64,000 bases of DNA from Pseudomonas oryzae (GCF_900104805.1 NZ_LT629751.1:1159001-1223000), one strand, 5' to 3'; shown: positions 38,262-47,100, counted from the first letter of the stretch. The notes: generated by a model from the letters alone, not told the origin. Made by a program: numbers and translations.

Positions 38262-40657
38262 GCCACGTCCAGTCCATCCCCGCCGAGGCGGTCATCGCCG
38301 ACCTGAGCGAGTTCGACCGGCGCTCCGGCACCCTCGCCGAGCGGCTGCTGTTCAACAACCGCCTGGCGATCGTCGCCTTCTGTCTGGTCACCACCCTGCT
38401 GCTCGGCTACCAGGCGCTCGGCCTGTCGCTGAATGCGGCGTTCGAGAAGATGATCCCCACCGGCCACCCGTACATCGCCAACTTCCTGGAAAACCGCAAG
38501 CAGCTGGCCGGCATGGGCAACACCCTGCGCATCGCGGTGGAGGCGAAGGAGGGCAGCATCTTCGACGCCGAGTACCTCGACACCGTGCGCAAGCTCAATG
38601 ACGAGGTGTTCCTGCTGCCCGGCGTCGACCGCCCGTACATGAAGTCGCTGTGGGCTCCGGCGGTACGCTGGACCGGGGTGACCGAGGACGGCCTGGACGG
38701 CGGCCCGGTGATCCCCGACGACTACGATGGCTCGCCCGAGAGCCTCGAGCAGGTGCGCATCAACGTCGAGCGCTCCGGCGAGATCGGCCAGCTGGTGGCG
38801 GCCAACTACCGCTCGAGCATCGTCCTGGTGCCGCTGCAGGAGCGCATCGCCGAGACCGGCGAACGCATCGACTATCACGCGCTGTCGCAGCGCATCGAGG
38901 AACTGCGCGGCAAGTACGAGTCGGACAAGGTCGCCATCCACGTCACCGGCTTCGCCAAGGTGGTCGGCGACCTGATCGATGGCCTGCGTCAGGTGCTGCT
39001 GTTCTTCGCCGCCGCCATCGTCATCTGCACCGCGGTGCTCTACTGGTACACCCGCTGCCTGCGCAGCACCCTGCTGGTGGTGGCCTGCTCGATGATCGCG
39101 GTGGTCTGGCTGCTCGGCCTGCTGCCGACCCTCGGCTACGAGCTGGACCCCTACTCGGTACTGGTACCCTTCCTGGTGTTCGCCATCGGCATGAGCCACG
39201 GCGCGCAGAAGATGAACGGCATCATGCAGGACATCGGACGTGGCACCCACCGCCTGGTGGCGGCGCGCTACACCTTCCGCCGCCTGTTCCTCGCCGGGAT
39301 GACCGCGCTGCTGGCCGACGCCGTGGGCTTCGCGGTGCTGATGGTGATCGACATCCAGGTGATCCAGGACCTGGCCATCACCGCCAGCATCGGCGTCGCC
39401 GTGCTGATCTTCACCAACCTGGTGCTGCTGCCGATCCTCTTGTCCTACACCGGCGTCAGCCCGGTCGCCGCCCAGCGCAGCCTCAAGGCCGAGCTGCAGG
39501 AAGCCAACGACACCGAGCACAGGAAGCACCCGTTCTGGGCCTTCCTCGACCTGTTCACCCGCACGCCGTGGGCGGGGCTGGCGGTGGCGCTGGGCCTGGC
39601 GATGGGCGTGTTCGGCCTGATGGTCAGCTTCCAGCTGAAGATCGGCGACACCGACCCGGGCGCCCCGGAGCTGCGCGCCGACTCGCGCTACAACCAGGAC
39701 AACGCCTTCATGGTCGCCAACTACGCGGCGAGCAGCGACGTCTACATCGTCATGATCAAGACCCCGCAGTACGCCTGCGCCCACTACAGCACCCTGCGCA
39801 CGGTGGACGCCCTGGAGCGCGAACTGCAGCAGCTGCCGGGGGTGGAGACCACCAGCTCGCTGGCTGGCCTGGCCAAGGTGGCCAACGCCGGGATGAACGA
39901 GGGCAGCCTCAAGTGGTTCGAGATGCCGCGTTCGCAGGACATGCTCAACGCCATCATCACCCGCGCCCCGCGCGAGATGTTCAACCAGAACTGCGACCTG
40001 CTGACCGTCTACGCCTACCTCAAGGACCACAAGGCCGACACCCTGACCAGCGTGGTCAACACCGTGGAAGCCTTCGCCGCGCAGTACGGCAGCGAGGAGA
40101 TCCGCATCCTCAACGCCGCCGGCAACGCCGGCATCGAGGCCGCTACCAACATCGTGGTGAAGAAGGCCAACGTGCAGATGCTGCTGCTGGTCTACGCGGC
40201 GGTGATCGTGCTGGCCTTCGTCACCTTCCGCTCCTGGCGCGCGGTGATCTGCGCGGTGGTGCCGCTGATGATCACCTCGGTGCTCTGCGAGGCGCTGATG
40301 GTCTGGCTGAACATCGGCGTCAAGGTCGCCACCCTGCCGGTGATCGCTCTCGGCGTCGGCATCGGCGTGGACTACGCGCTGTACGTGATGACCGTGACCC
40401 TGGCGCGGCTGAAGGAGGGCATGAGCCTGTCCGAGGCCTACTACAAGGCGCTGATCTTCACCGGCAAGGTGGTGGTGCTGACCGGCATCACTCTGGGCAT
40501 CGCGGTGGCCACCTGGGCCTGGTCGCCGATCAAGTTCCAGGCCGACATGGGCATCCTGCTCGCCTTCATGTTCGTCTGGAACATGCTCGGCGCGCTGATC
40601 CTGCTGCCGGCGCTGGCGCACTTCCTGTTGCGGCCGAAGCAGGCGGTGGCGGCCTGA
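38258..40657 (+). CDS. RND/MMPL-superfamily transporter (cluster B)
   Basis: A 799-aa inner-membrane protein paralogous to that at 5413. Same plan: helix near residues 30-50, periplasmic domain, helix bundle around 235-400 including KMNGIMQDIGRGTHRLVAARYTFRRLF, second periplasmic domain, C-terminal helix bundle with GVGIGVDYALY and WAWSPIKFQADMGILL. Ends LLRPKQAVAA without the repeat-derived tail of the A copy. Overlaps the YCF48 gene. No membrane-fusion or TolC-type partner is nearby, so the DUF1302 barrel and DUF1329 carrier are the likely outer parts of the route. Confidence 0.9.
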   Translation: MSHVQSIPAEAVIADLSEFDRRSGTLAERLLFNNRLAIVAFCLVTTLLLGYQALGLSLNAAFEKMIPTGHPYIANFLENRKQLAGMGNTLRIAVEAKEGSIFDAEYLDTVRKLNDEVFLLPGVDRPYMKSLWAPAVRWTGVTEDGLDGGPVIPDDYDGSPESLEQVRINVERSGEIGQLVAANYRSSIVLVPLQERIAETGERIDYHALSQRIEELRGKYESDKVAIHVTGFAKVVGDLIDGLRQVLLFFAAAIVICTAVLYWYTRCLRSTLLVVACSMIAVVWLLGLLPTLGYELDPYSVLVPFLVFAIGMSHGAQKMNGIMQDIGRGTHRLVAARYTFRRLFLAGMTALLADAVGFAVLMVIDIQVIQDLAITASIGVAVLIFTNLVLLPILLSYTGVSPVAAQRSLKAELQEANDTEHRKHPFWAFLDLFTRTPWAGLAVALGLAMGVFGLMVSFQLKIGDTDPGAPELRADSRYNQDNAFMVANYAASSDVYIVMIKTPQYACAHYSTLRTVDALERELQQLPGVETTSSLAGLAKVANAGMNEGSLKWFEMPRSQDMLNAIITRAPREMFNQNCDLLTVYAYLKDHKADTLTSVVNTVEAFAAQYGSEEIRILNAAGNAGIEAATNIVVKKANVQMLLLVYAAVIVLAFVTFRSWRAVICAVVPLMITSVLCEALMVWLNIGVKVATLPVIALGVGIGVDYALYVMTVTLARLKEGMSLSEAYYKALIFTGKVVVLTGITLGIAVATWAWSPIKFQADMGILLAFMFVWNMLGALILLPALAHFLLRPKQAVAA

Positions 40658-40658
40658 A

Positions 40659-40720
40659 CTGCAGGGGCGAATTCATTCGCCGGAATGTCTCGCACCGGCG
40701 AGTGAGTTCGCCCCGACAGG
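40659..40720. repeat. Palindromic repeat (TGTAGGGGCGAATTC family)
   Basis: Begins CTGCAGGGGCGAATTCATTC one base after the RND stop; the second arm (GGCGAGTGAGTTCGCCCC) is diverged. One of six members in the window. Confidence 0.75.
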
Positions 40721-40760
40721 GCCAGGTCACGCTGGTCTGACCAAGCGCTAGTGGTATCCG

Positions 40761-40790
40761 GGCGGCCGATGACTTAAGTTACCGGCCGCC
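40761..40790 (+). terminator. Hairpin between RND gene and dmpR
   Basis: 8-bp stem GGCGGCCG/CGGCCGCC with a 14-nt loop, followed by TGTTCCGTTT. Possible terminator of cluster B. Confidence 0.4.
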
Positions 40791-40896
40791 TGTTCCGTTT
40801 CCAGACGGGGCAATCACGACAAAGCCGGCCAAGAGCCGGGCAGGGGGCGCCACGACAGCCCGTGCCCGTTCGCGAGCCGGTAGGGGGACGACCGAT

Positions 40897-42597
40897 ATGG
40901 CAGTACAACGCTCGCTCGAGCGCTTCAACCTGCGCTCGCGGCTGCGCTTCAACATCGACGCTGGGCAGATCTGGCTGGACGAGAGCCGCATGCTGCTGCT
41001 CCACGCCAAGGCCCTCGGCGCCCTGCGCCGCGAGCTGATCGACTCGCTCGGCGCCAAGCGGGCCAACGGCCTGCTGTTCCGCATGGGCTTCGCCGCCGGC
41101 CAGGAGGACGCCGAGCGCGCCTCCAAGCTGCTCGGCGAGGGCGACAACTACGACGTGTTCCAGATCGGCCCCGAGCTGCACGCCTTCGAGGGCCTGGTCA
41201 AATCGACCATCACCGAGGCGGATATCGACTGGGAGCAGGGCACCTTCTTCGGCGAAGTGGTCTGCGAGAACTCCTGGGAAGCCGAATCCCACCTGCAGCA
41301 ATACGGCATCGGCGAGGACACCGCCTGCTGGACGCTGTCCGGCTACGCCTCGGGCTATGTCACCCGTTTCTTCCGCCGCTTCATCGTGTTCCGCGAGACC
41401 CAGTGCACCTGCCGCGGCGACCACCAGTGCATCATGGTCGGCAAGCCGGTGGAGGCCTGGGGCGACGACGCCTATCTCGAATACTGCCGGCCGGCGGAGA
41501 TGGACACCGTTTACCAGGATCTGGCCCAGGAGCTCTGGCAGCTGCGCGGCCGCCAGCGCGAGCAGATGCCGAGCGGCAAGCTGGTCGGCGGCTCGCCGGC
41601 GTTCCGCACCGCCTTCGACCTCTTGAGCAAGGCCGCGCGCAGCCCGATCACCGTGCTGCTGCTCGGCGAGACCGGGGTCGGCAAGGAAGTGTTCGCCCAG
41701 TGGCTGCACGAGAACAGCGACCGCGCCGGCCAGCCGTTCGTGGCGGTCAATTGCGCGGCCATCCCCAACGACCTGATCGAGTCGGAGCTGTTCGGCGTGC
41801 AGAAGGGTGCCTTCACCGGCGCCCAGCAATCCCGGCCCGGCCGCTTCGAGCGCGCCGACGGCGGCACCCTGTTCCTCGACGAGCTGGGCGATCTGTCACC
41901 TTCCGCCCAAGTGAAACTGCTGCGCGTGCTGCAGACCGGCGAGGTCGAGCGCCTCGGCGACGACAAGACGCGCAAGGTCAACGTGCGCCTGGTGGCGGCG
42001 ACCAACGTCAACCTGCAGCAGGCCATCGCCGAGGGGCGCTTCCGCGCCGACCTCTACTACCGCCTGGCCACCTACCCGGTGGCCATCCCGCCGCTGCGCG
42101 AGCGCAAGTCGGACATCCCGATCCTGGTCGGTGCGCTGCTGGAGAAGTACGCGCCGGCCTACAACAAGACCCTGCACGGCCTCACCGACCGCGCCATGCA
42201 GGCGCTGATGGCCTACAACTGGCCTGGCAACGTGCGCGAGCTGGAGAACCTGGTCGAGCGCGCCGTGCTGCTGGCGCCCTCCGGCGGGCAGATCGAGCTG
42301 GAGCACCTGTTCGCCGGTAGCGCGCCGGCCACGCCGCAGGGAGTTCCCGTCGATGGCCGGGGCCAGGTCGGCAACGCCGAGGAGCTGCGCCGCGAGCAGC
42401 TCTACGACAGCCTGCTGGACGACGGCTTCGATCTGCAGGCCCACGAGAACCGCCTGCTCGAACTGGCCGTGCGCCGCGCCAACGGCAACCTGACCCACGC
42501 CGCGCGCCTGCTCGGCATCACCCGCCGGCAGCTGGCGTATCGCTTGAAGCAGGCCACGGGCGAGGCGTCGGCCTGCCAACAGGAGGCCGGCGGCTGA
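40897..42597 (+). CDS. dmpR: Sigma-54 activator of phenol catabolism, DmpR/XylR class
   Basis: A 566-aa protein of the XylR/DmpR class. Residues 1-185 are the sensor (XylR-N plus V4R); the zinc ligands known from MopR align as Cys144, Glu167, Cys170 and Cys178 with conserved spacing, and His95 matches the phenol-contacting His. The AAA+ domain has Walker A GETGVGKE (257-264), the sigma-54 contact loop GAFTGA (304-309) and Walker B TLFLDEL; a Fis-type helix-turn-helix ends the protein (LTHAARLLGITRRQLAYRL). It should bind upstream sites at 45936-45979 and activate the promoter at 46047. The aromatic residue expected at position 123 is Cys, which may change effector choice. Confidence 0.93.
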   Translation: MAVQRSLERFNLRSRLRFNIDAGQIWLDESRMLLLHAKALGALRRELIDSLGAKRANGLLFRMGFAAGQEDAERASKLLGEGDNYDVFQIGPELHAFEGLVKSTITEADIDWEQGTFFGEVVCENSWEAESHLQQYGIGEDTACWTLSGYASGYVTRFFRRFIVFRETQCTCRGDHQCIMVGKPVEAWGDDAYLEYCRPAEMDTVYQDLAQELWQLRGRQREQMPSGKLVGGSPAFRTAFDLLSKAARSPITVLLLGETGVGKEVFAQWLHENSDRAGQPFVAVNCAAIPNDLIESELFGVQKGAFTGAQQSRPGRFERADGGTLFLDELGDLSPSAQVKLLRVLQTGEVERLGDDKTRKVNVRLVAATNVNLQQAIAEGRFRADLYYRLATYPVAIPPLRERKSDIPILVGALLEKYAPAYNKTLHGLTDRAMQALMAYNWPGNVRELENLVERAVLLAPSGGQIELEHLFAGSAPATPQGVPVDGRGQVGNAEELRREQLYDSLLDDGFDLQAHENRLLELAVRRANGNLTHAARLLGITRRQLAYRLKQATGEASACQQEAGG

Positions 42598-42634
42598 TCG
42601 TCATACGCCTTACGGTCCGCGCAAGCGGCTGCGC

Positions 42635-43285
42635 TCAGCGGTTCGCGTCATCCAGGAAAGGGAACGGATTCACCGCCTCGCCTTGCCACCACTTCTTTTC
42701 GGGACCCAGGCGGAAGATCGCGAAGTGCAGGTGGGGGGCACCGGGCGGGGCGTTGCCCGTCACGCCGACATAGCCGAGCAGGTCGCCGCGCTCGAGCTGC
42801 ATGCCTTCGTGCAAGCCAGGCGCATAGGCGTCGAGGTGCGCGTAGTAGTAGGCGAACCGCTCCTCGGGGTCGAACTGGTAGACCGTCCGTCCGCCGGGTA
42901 CGCTGTCGAACAGCTTGGCGACGCGTCCGGGGCCGGCGGCGATGACCGGTGTGCGCAGGGGCGCCGCGATATCGATCGCGGCATGGCGGTGCGCGCCGCG
43001 CCGCTCGTCGAAGGAGTCGCGCAGGCTGGCGCGGGACACCCCGGCGACCGGGATGATCAAGCGGGCAGCGACGAGCAGTCGCGCATACTCCGGCATGCTC
43101 GGGGCGGCGGGAGGGGCCGTTGCGGTACAAGCTCCGGCTGCGCCCACGGCGGCAGCGCGGTTCGCGCTGAATGCCGCCAGGCCCGCGGCAGCCTGAGTCG
43201 CGGCGACGGCCAGCAGCAGCGCGCCCAGCGCCGCTGCGCATTGGCGGGCCAGCACATGGGGTACGAGCGCGAACGATGCAGGCAT
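42635..43285 (-). CDS. M23-family metallopeptidase, exported
   Basis: A 216-aa protein with a hydrophobic N-terminal segment (residues 13-35, [23 protein letters not shown]) acting as signal or anchor. The C-terminal half is a LytM/M23 domain: [19 protein letters not shown] gives the HxxxxxD zinc pair and HLHFAIF the final His. Such enzymes cut peptidoglycan cross-links or act as amidase activators. All metal ligands appear present. It converges on dmpR from the other strand and has no evident functional tie to the phenol genes. Confidence 0.82.
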   Translation of the reverse strand: MPASFALVPHVLARQCAAALGALLLAVAATQAAAGLAAFSANRAAAVGAAGACTATAPPAAPSMPEYARLLVAARLIIPVAGVSRASLRDSFDERRGAHRHAAIDIAAPLRTPVIAAGPGRVAKLFDSVPGGRTVYQFDPEERFAYYYAHLDAYAPGLHEGMQLERGDLLGYVGVTGNAPPGAPHLHFAIFRLGPEKKWWQGEAVNPFPFLDDANR

Positions 43286-43334
43286 GGCTGATCTGCCCGC
43301 GCCACCCGTTCATCCCTGGAGTGGGGCGCGAGGC

Positions 43335-43433
43335 TCAGCGAGCGGTGGCGCCGTCCGGCTGGGCGAGCATGGCGGCGTCTTGTGCCGCGATCTTGCCGGC
43401 CAGTGCCGAGGCAACGGGCAGTCTGCAGCGCAT
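43335..43433 (-). pseudogene. Internally deleted DUF2388 gene remnant
   Basis: A 32-codon frame (MRCRLPVASALAGKIAAQDA, then AMLAQPDGATAR). Start and end match the intact DUF2388 gene at 45299-45619: the leader AGAGGGT-ATCGCCATGCG is shared with one change, an upstream AGGCCGT...GGCC palindrome is shared, and the C-terminus parallels AAAILAQPGDAAAR. The middle ~70 codons are missing. I read it as a decayed paralogue after an in-frame deletion. The rest of 43286-43640 shows no gene. Confidence 0.55.
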
Positions 43434-43640
43434 GGCGATGACCCTCTGATGGCCAAGACGGCCTGTAGAGTTGGAGTGCCCTGGCGGGCTGGAATTCCCG
43501 ATGGCTGGTGCCGCTGGTCGGTGTCGCGGACTGCTCCGCCTGCGGTGGGCGCGGTACGCAAAGTCGGGATCGGGCGTTTCGTGTTGCCCGGCGAATGGAA
43601 CAGCCAGCGTGCCGGGGGGACGCGCTGCCGAGCGTTCCTG

Positions 43641-44543
43641 CTACAGCAGCACCCCGTCCACCGGTTCCAGCGGCAGCGGCGCCGGTTCGTCGAGCAGTTC
43701 GAGGACGGCAATCTCGATGCTTCGGCAGATGGCGTCCAGCGCCAGATCGTTCGGCTGGGTATCGAACGGGTCGGCGATCTGGTCGCCCAGGGCATCCAGG
43801 CCGAAGAAGGTGTAGGCCAGGATGCACACGGCGATGGGCGTGAACCAGCCGAGGCTGCCGACCAGGCAGAACGGCAGCAGCACGCAGTAGATGTGCACCA
43901 CCCGGTGCAGCATCAGGATGTACGGGTAGGGGATGGGCGTGTTGCGGATGCGCTCGCAACCGCCCAGCACATAGGACAGCCGGGTCAGCTGCTGATCCAG
44001 CTCAACCTTCAGCACATCGCTGGCGCCGCTCGCCGTGGCCTGGGCCATGAAGCGGCGGGCGATCTGGCCGAGCAGGGCATTGGGGGTGGCCGGCTCGACG
44101 TCGCCTTCGCCGAGATAGCGACGTGCTTCGGCGTCGAGCGGTTCGCCGCGCAGGCTGGCCTTGAGCGCGTGGCTGAAGCCGATCAGCGGCGTCACCAGGG
44201 CGAGGCGCTGCTCGCGGGACAGGCCGGGCAGCAGGGCCAGGCTCTGGCGGGCGAGGTTGCGCGAGACGATCAGCAACTCGCCCCACAGCGTGCGCGCCTC
44301 CCAGAAGCGCTGGTAGGCCACGTTGTTGCGGAAGGCGAGGAAGATCGCCAGGGTCAGCCCCCAGAGCGTGAAGGGCGTGGCGGTCAGCAGCAACTGGTGG
44401 CCCTCGAGCATGCCCTCGGCCGCCACCACCCCTGAGCTGATCAGTACGGTGAACAGCACCTTGCGCCAGATGGCCGGGATGATCGAGCCCTTGAGGGAAA
44501 ACAGCAGGGTCCAGAGGGAGGGGCGTTGCGGGTAGATGATCAT
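43641..44543 (-). CDS. Bestrophin-family (YneE-like) membrane protein
   Basis: A 300-aa protein of the bacterial bestrophin/YneE family. It opens MIIYPQRPSLWTLLFSLKGS; membrane segments lie near residues 25-45 (VLFTVLISSGVVAAEGML), 55-75 (FTLWGLTLAIFLAFRNNVAY) and 210-260 (VHIYCVLLPFCLVGSLGWFTPI). The RNNVAYQRFWEAR and DPFDTQPNDL motifs are typical. Homologues form pentameric ion channels, often anion or Na+ selective; ion choice cannot be read here. Between it and the next gene lies 131 bp with nothing recognisable. Confidence 0.85.
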   Translation of the reverse strand: MIIYPQRPSLWTLLFSLKGSIIPAIWRKVLFTVLISSGVVAAEGMLEGHQLLLTATPFTLWGLTLAIFLAFRNNVAYQRFWEARTLWGELLIVSRNLARQSLALLPGLSREQRLALVTPLIGFSHALKASLRGEPLDAEARRYLGEGDVEPATPNALLGQIARRFMAQATASGASDVLKVELDQQLTRLSYVLGGCERIRNTPIPYPYILMLHRVVHIYCVLLPFCLVGSLGWFTPIAVCILAYTFFGLDALGDQIADPFDTQPNDLALDAICRSIEIAVLELLDEPAPLPLEPVDGVLL

Positions 44544-44674
44544 CGGCGTCGGGGACTGCTCGGGTAAAAGGGGACACGGCGGGGCGGTTCAGGCGGCTCG
44601 TCGCGGACCAGCTGCCCGGCGAAAGGGCACGGAAGGCCCGTTCACCGGTTGATGTGCACGGATGCGACTTTCCG

Positions 44675-45085
44675 TCATTCCCGGCGCGGCGGCAGTGCGT
44701 AGGTGCCGACCACGTGTGCCACCGCGTCCTCGGAGCCTTCCGAATACAGGTACACCTCGCCGACCACCAGCGTCCGGCCGACCTTGATCAGCTTGCACAC
44801 GCCGACGATGTTCTTCTCTCCCGACGGCTTGCGCAGGAAGTTGGCGGTCAGGCTGGTGGTCACCGCCATCGGTACCATGCCGATCTCGCCGAGGATCGCC
44901 ACGTACAGGGCGACATCGGCGATGCTCATCAGCACCGGCCCGGATACCGTGCCGCCGGGGCGCAGCTCGTCGTGGCCGACCGGGTGCCAGACCGTGGCGC
45001 CGCCGTCGCCGACCTTCTCCACCATGCACTTGGTCTGCGGGAACTCGGTGGCGATGAATGCGGCGATTTCTGCTTTGCTGGCCAT
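44675..45085 (-). CDS. PaaI-like hotdog-fold thioesterase
   Basis: A 136-aa single hotdog domain. The HPVGHDELRPGGTVSGPVLM and IADVALYVAI segments are in the positions of the catalytic loop and long helix of PaaI/YbgC-like acyl-CoA thioesterases, followed by SLTANFLRKP. It has a GGGAGGAG-like RBS. It may release CoA from aromatic or acyl-CoA esters. The gap to the DUF2388 gene contains a 5-bp hairpin (45110-45123) followed on the minus strand by CTTTTT, a weak terminator candidate. Confidence 0.82.
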   Translation of the reverse strand: MASKAEIAAFIATEFPQTKCMVEKVGDGGATVWHPVGHDELRPGGTVSGPVLMSIADVALYVAILGEIGMVPMAVTTSLTANFLRKPSGEKNIVGVCKLIKVGRTLVVGEVYLYSEGSEDAVAHVVGTYALPPRRE

Positions 45086-45298
45086 GACGCTCCTCCCTGA
45101 AAAAGATTGGTAGCCGAAGCTACTACAGGGCGACAGGCGCGGCCAGCGAGCCGGGCGCTGAACTGCAGGGTGATGGGGAGGGCGGTGCGCACGGCGTGAC
45201 CAAAACGTACAGTGGGCACGCCGGTGCCGCGCGCGCGGCTGTCCGCCGTCTACCCGGCGGGGCAGACGGTTGCGGACAGGATGGTGGTAGCAGGGGGC

Positions 45299-45619
45299 TC
45301 AGCGCGCGGCGGCGTCGCCGGGCTGGGCGAGGATCGCGGCAGCCAGTTCCTGGTCGGTTGCCTGCAGGCCCGGATGCTCGCGGCGGATCTGCTCGAGCGC
45401 GGCCTCCAGGTAGGCACCGCGGATGGTGCCGCCGCTGGCGATGAAGCTGCTGGCGTCATCCTTCGCCGCGACGACGATCTTGTCGTCCTTGAAGGTGGAA
45501 TACAGCGAAGCGGAAATCCCCGCCGAGGTGGCGGCGTCCTTCACGCCGATGCCGCCGGCCACTGCCGAGGCGGTGGCGAGGCTCAGCGCAAGCGAGGCGA
45601 ACAGCAGTGTGTAACGCAT
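45299..45619 (-). CDS. DUF2388 secreted small protein
   Basis: A 106-aa protein from ATG 45619 preceded by AGAGGG. Signal peptide MRYTLLFASLALSLATASA, then the DUF2388 core (KDAATSAGISASLYSTFKDD and ASSFIASGGTIRGAYLEAAL). The family is restricted mainly to Pseudomonas, is exported and has no known function; paralogues are often clustered, which agrees with the deleted copy at 43335-43433. Confidence 0.82.
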   Translation of the reverse strand: MRYTLLFASLALSLATASAVAGGIGVKDAATSAGISASLYSTFKDDKIVVAAKDDASSFIASGGTIRGAYLEAALEQIRREHPGLQATDQELAAAILAQPGDAAAR

Positions 45620-45935
45620 GGCGATAACCCTCTTGCGGCCGAACGGGCCTATTCGATTAGAGCCGCAAGGGCGGCCGTAATTCCCCTCCTCCCGGCGCGA
45701 TCCGACCGGGGGCACGTGCTGCCAGCCTGCCGGTACCGGTGATATGACCAAAAGGAACAGTCGCGGCTGAGGCGCCGGGCTGCAGTGGCTGGCGCCGGGA
45801 ATGCCCCGGGCAAGTTGCGCATCCAGCGCCGCGCGTCGACGTCCGCCAGCCGCGGTTGCCGCTTTTCTCGACGCCGCCGGCCGTGGATACGCCGGCAATC
45901 CCTCTGCGCTGGGCGCTTTTTTGTGCGCTGCACCT

Positions 45936-45979
45936 TTACGTTTTTGTAAGGCGAAACCGGTCGCAGGACAAAAACGTCA
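45936..45979. promoter_or_regulatory. Candidate DmpR upstream activating sequences
   Basis: Two imperfect palindromes, TTAC-N6-GTAA (45936-45949) and GGAC-N6-GTCA (45966-45979), centred exactly 30 bp apart; ACGTTTTTGT in the first is the reverse complement of ACAAAAACGT in the second. They lie about 95-140 bp upstream of the expected start of the sigma-54 promoter, where XylR/DmpR sites are found. Sequence differs from the XylR consensus as I know it, so assignment is by layout. Confidence 0.5.
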
Positions 45980-46027
45980 GGCCGGATGTTCGTTCCGGCC
46001 ACCCGGATCTTATAAAAAATCCTTTTG

Positions 46028-46040
46028 AATCAACGAGTTG
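46028..46040 (+). promoter_or_regulatory. IHF consensus site
   Basis: AATCAACGAGTTG fits WATCAANNNNTTR perfectly and has an A-tract (TATAAAAAAT, 46010-46020) just upstream. It lies between the candidate activator sites and the -24/-12 promoter, as expected for DNA bending at sigma-54 promoters. Confidence 0.6.
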
Positions 46041-46046
46041 TCGAAG

Positions 46047-46063
46047 TTGGCATCGCCCCTGCA
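46047..46063 (+). promoter_or_regulatory. Sigma-54 (-24/-12) promoter of the phenol operon
   Basis: TTGGCATCGCCCCTGCA has GG and GC elements 12 bp apart, matching TGGCAC-N5-TTGCA. About 97 bp before the catechol 2,3-dioxygenase ATG. With dmpR upstream this is the likely start of the dmpB-KLMNOP transcript. Upstream, 45640-45930 holds no gene I can support. Confidence 0.75.
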
Positions 46064-46159
46064 ATGTCTCTGGCGTCGATAGCAATACCGCCTGCCCGGA
46101 CTGCCACATGAACCGGACAGGCAACCCAACCGCATCAAGCCAAATAACGGAGACAACAA

Positions 46160-47089
46160 ATGGCGATGACAGGTGTGCTGCGACCGGGCCATGCCCAGGT
46201 GCGCGTGCTGAATCTCGAGGAAAGCGTCCGCTTCTACCGCGACGTGCTGGGCCTGGTGGAAACCGGCCGCGACGCGCAGGGTCGCGTCTACTTCAAGTGC
46301 TGGGACGAGCGCGACCACCACAGCTACGTGATCCGCGAGGCCGACAGCGCCGGGATCGACTTCTTCGGCTTCAAGGTGCTCGACAAGGCCACCCTCGAGC
46401 AGCTCGACGCCGACCTCCAGGCCTACGGCCTGACCACCACCCGCATCCCCGCTGGCGATCTGCTGGAAACCGGCGAGCGCGTGCGCTTCGAGCTGCCCTC
46501 CGGCCACCTGATCGAGCTGTACGCCGAGAAGACCTCCATCGGCAACGGCGCCGGCCTGGTCAACCCGGCACCCTGGACCCAGGCGCGCGAGCACGGCATC
46601 GGCCCGGTGCGCCTCGATCACACCCTGCTGTACGGGCCGAACGTCGCCGAAGTGCAGAAGATCTTCACCGAGGTGCTGGGCTTCTACCTGGTCGAGCGGG
46701 TGCTCACCCCCGATGGCCAGGGCAACGCCGCGATCTGGCTGTCCTGCTCGCACAAGGTCCACGACATCGCCTTCGCCGAATACCCGGAGCCGGGCAAGCT
46801 GCACCACTGCTCGTTCCTGATGGAGAGCTGGGAGCAGGTGCTGCGCGCCGGCGACATCATGTCGATGAACGCGGTCAACGTCGACATCGGCCCGACCCGC
46901 CACGGCGTCACCCGCGGCTGCACCATCTACGCCTGGGACCCCTCCGGCAACCGCTTCGAGACCTTCATGGGCGGCTACCAGCCGTACCCGGACTACGAGC
47001 CGATCACCTGGACCTTCGACAACTTCGGCCAGGGCCTCGACTACCCGCAGCGCAAGCTGCACGAAACCTTCCTCACCGTGGTGACCTGA
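46160..47089 (+). CDS. dmpB: Catechol 2,3-dioxygenase
   Basis: A 309-aa two-domain extradiol dioxygenase of the XylE/DmpB class. Iron ligands align as His154 (RLDHTL), His216 (LHHCSF) and Glu267 (RFETFMGGY); second-sphere His201, His248 and Tyr257 are conserved. It opens catechol in meta position to 2-hydroxymuconic semialdehyde, in the cytoplasm. RBS GGAG 7 nt upstream. It is the first gene after the sigma-54 promoter, ahead of the hydroxylase genes, whereas in Pseudomonas CF600 dmpB follows dmpQ. Confidence 0.95.
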   Translation: MAMTGVLRPGHAQVRVLNLEESVRFYRDVLGLVETGRDAQGRVYFKCWDERDHHSYVIREADSAGIDFFGFKVLDKATLEQLDADLQAYGLTTTRIPAGDLLETGERVRFELPSGHLIELYAEKTSIGNGAGLVNPAPWTQAREHGIGPVRLDHTLLYGPNVAEVQKIFTEVLGFYLVERVLTPDGQGNAAIWLSCSHKVHDIAFAEYPEPGKLHHCSFLMESWEQVLRAGDIMSMNAVNVDIGPTRHGVTRGCTIYAWDPSGNRFETFMGGYQPYPDYEPITWTFDNFGQGLDYPQRKLHETFLTVVT

Positions 47090-47100
47090 GGAGCGCGGCC

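Noticed and set aside
38237-40621. 794-codon minus-strand frame opposite the cluster B RND gene
   Set aside because: His/Gln/Val-rich shadow; the plus strand gives a full transporter.
45906-45921. GCGC-TGG-GCGC followed by TTTTTT upstream of the phenol promoter
   Set aside because: Stem of only four base pairs and no gene ending nearby in that direction; kept out as a terminator.
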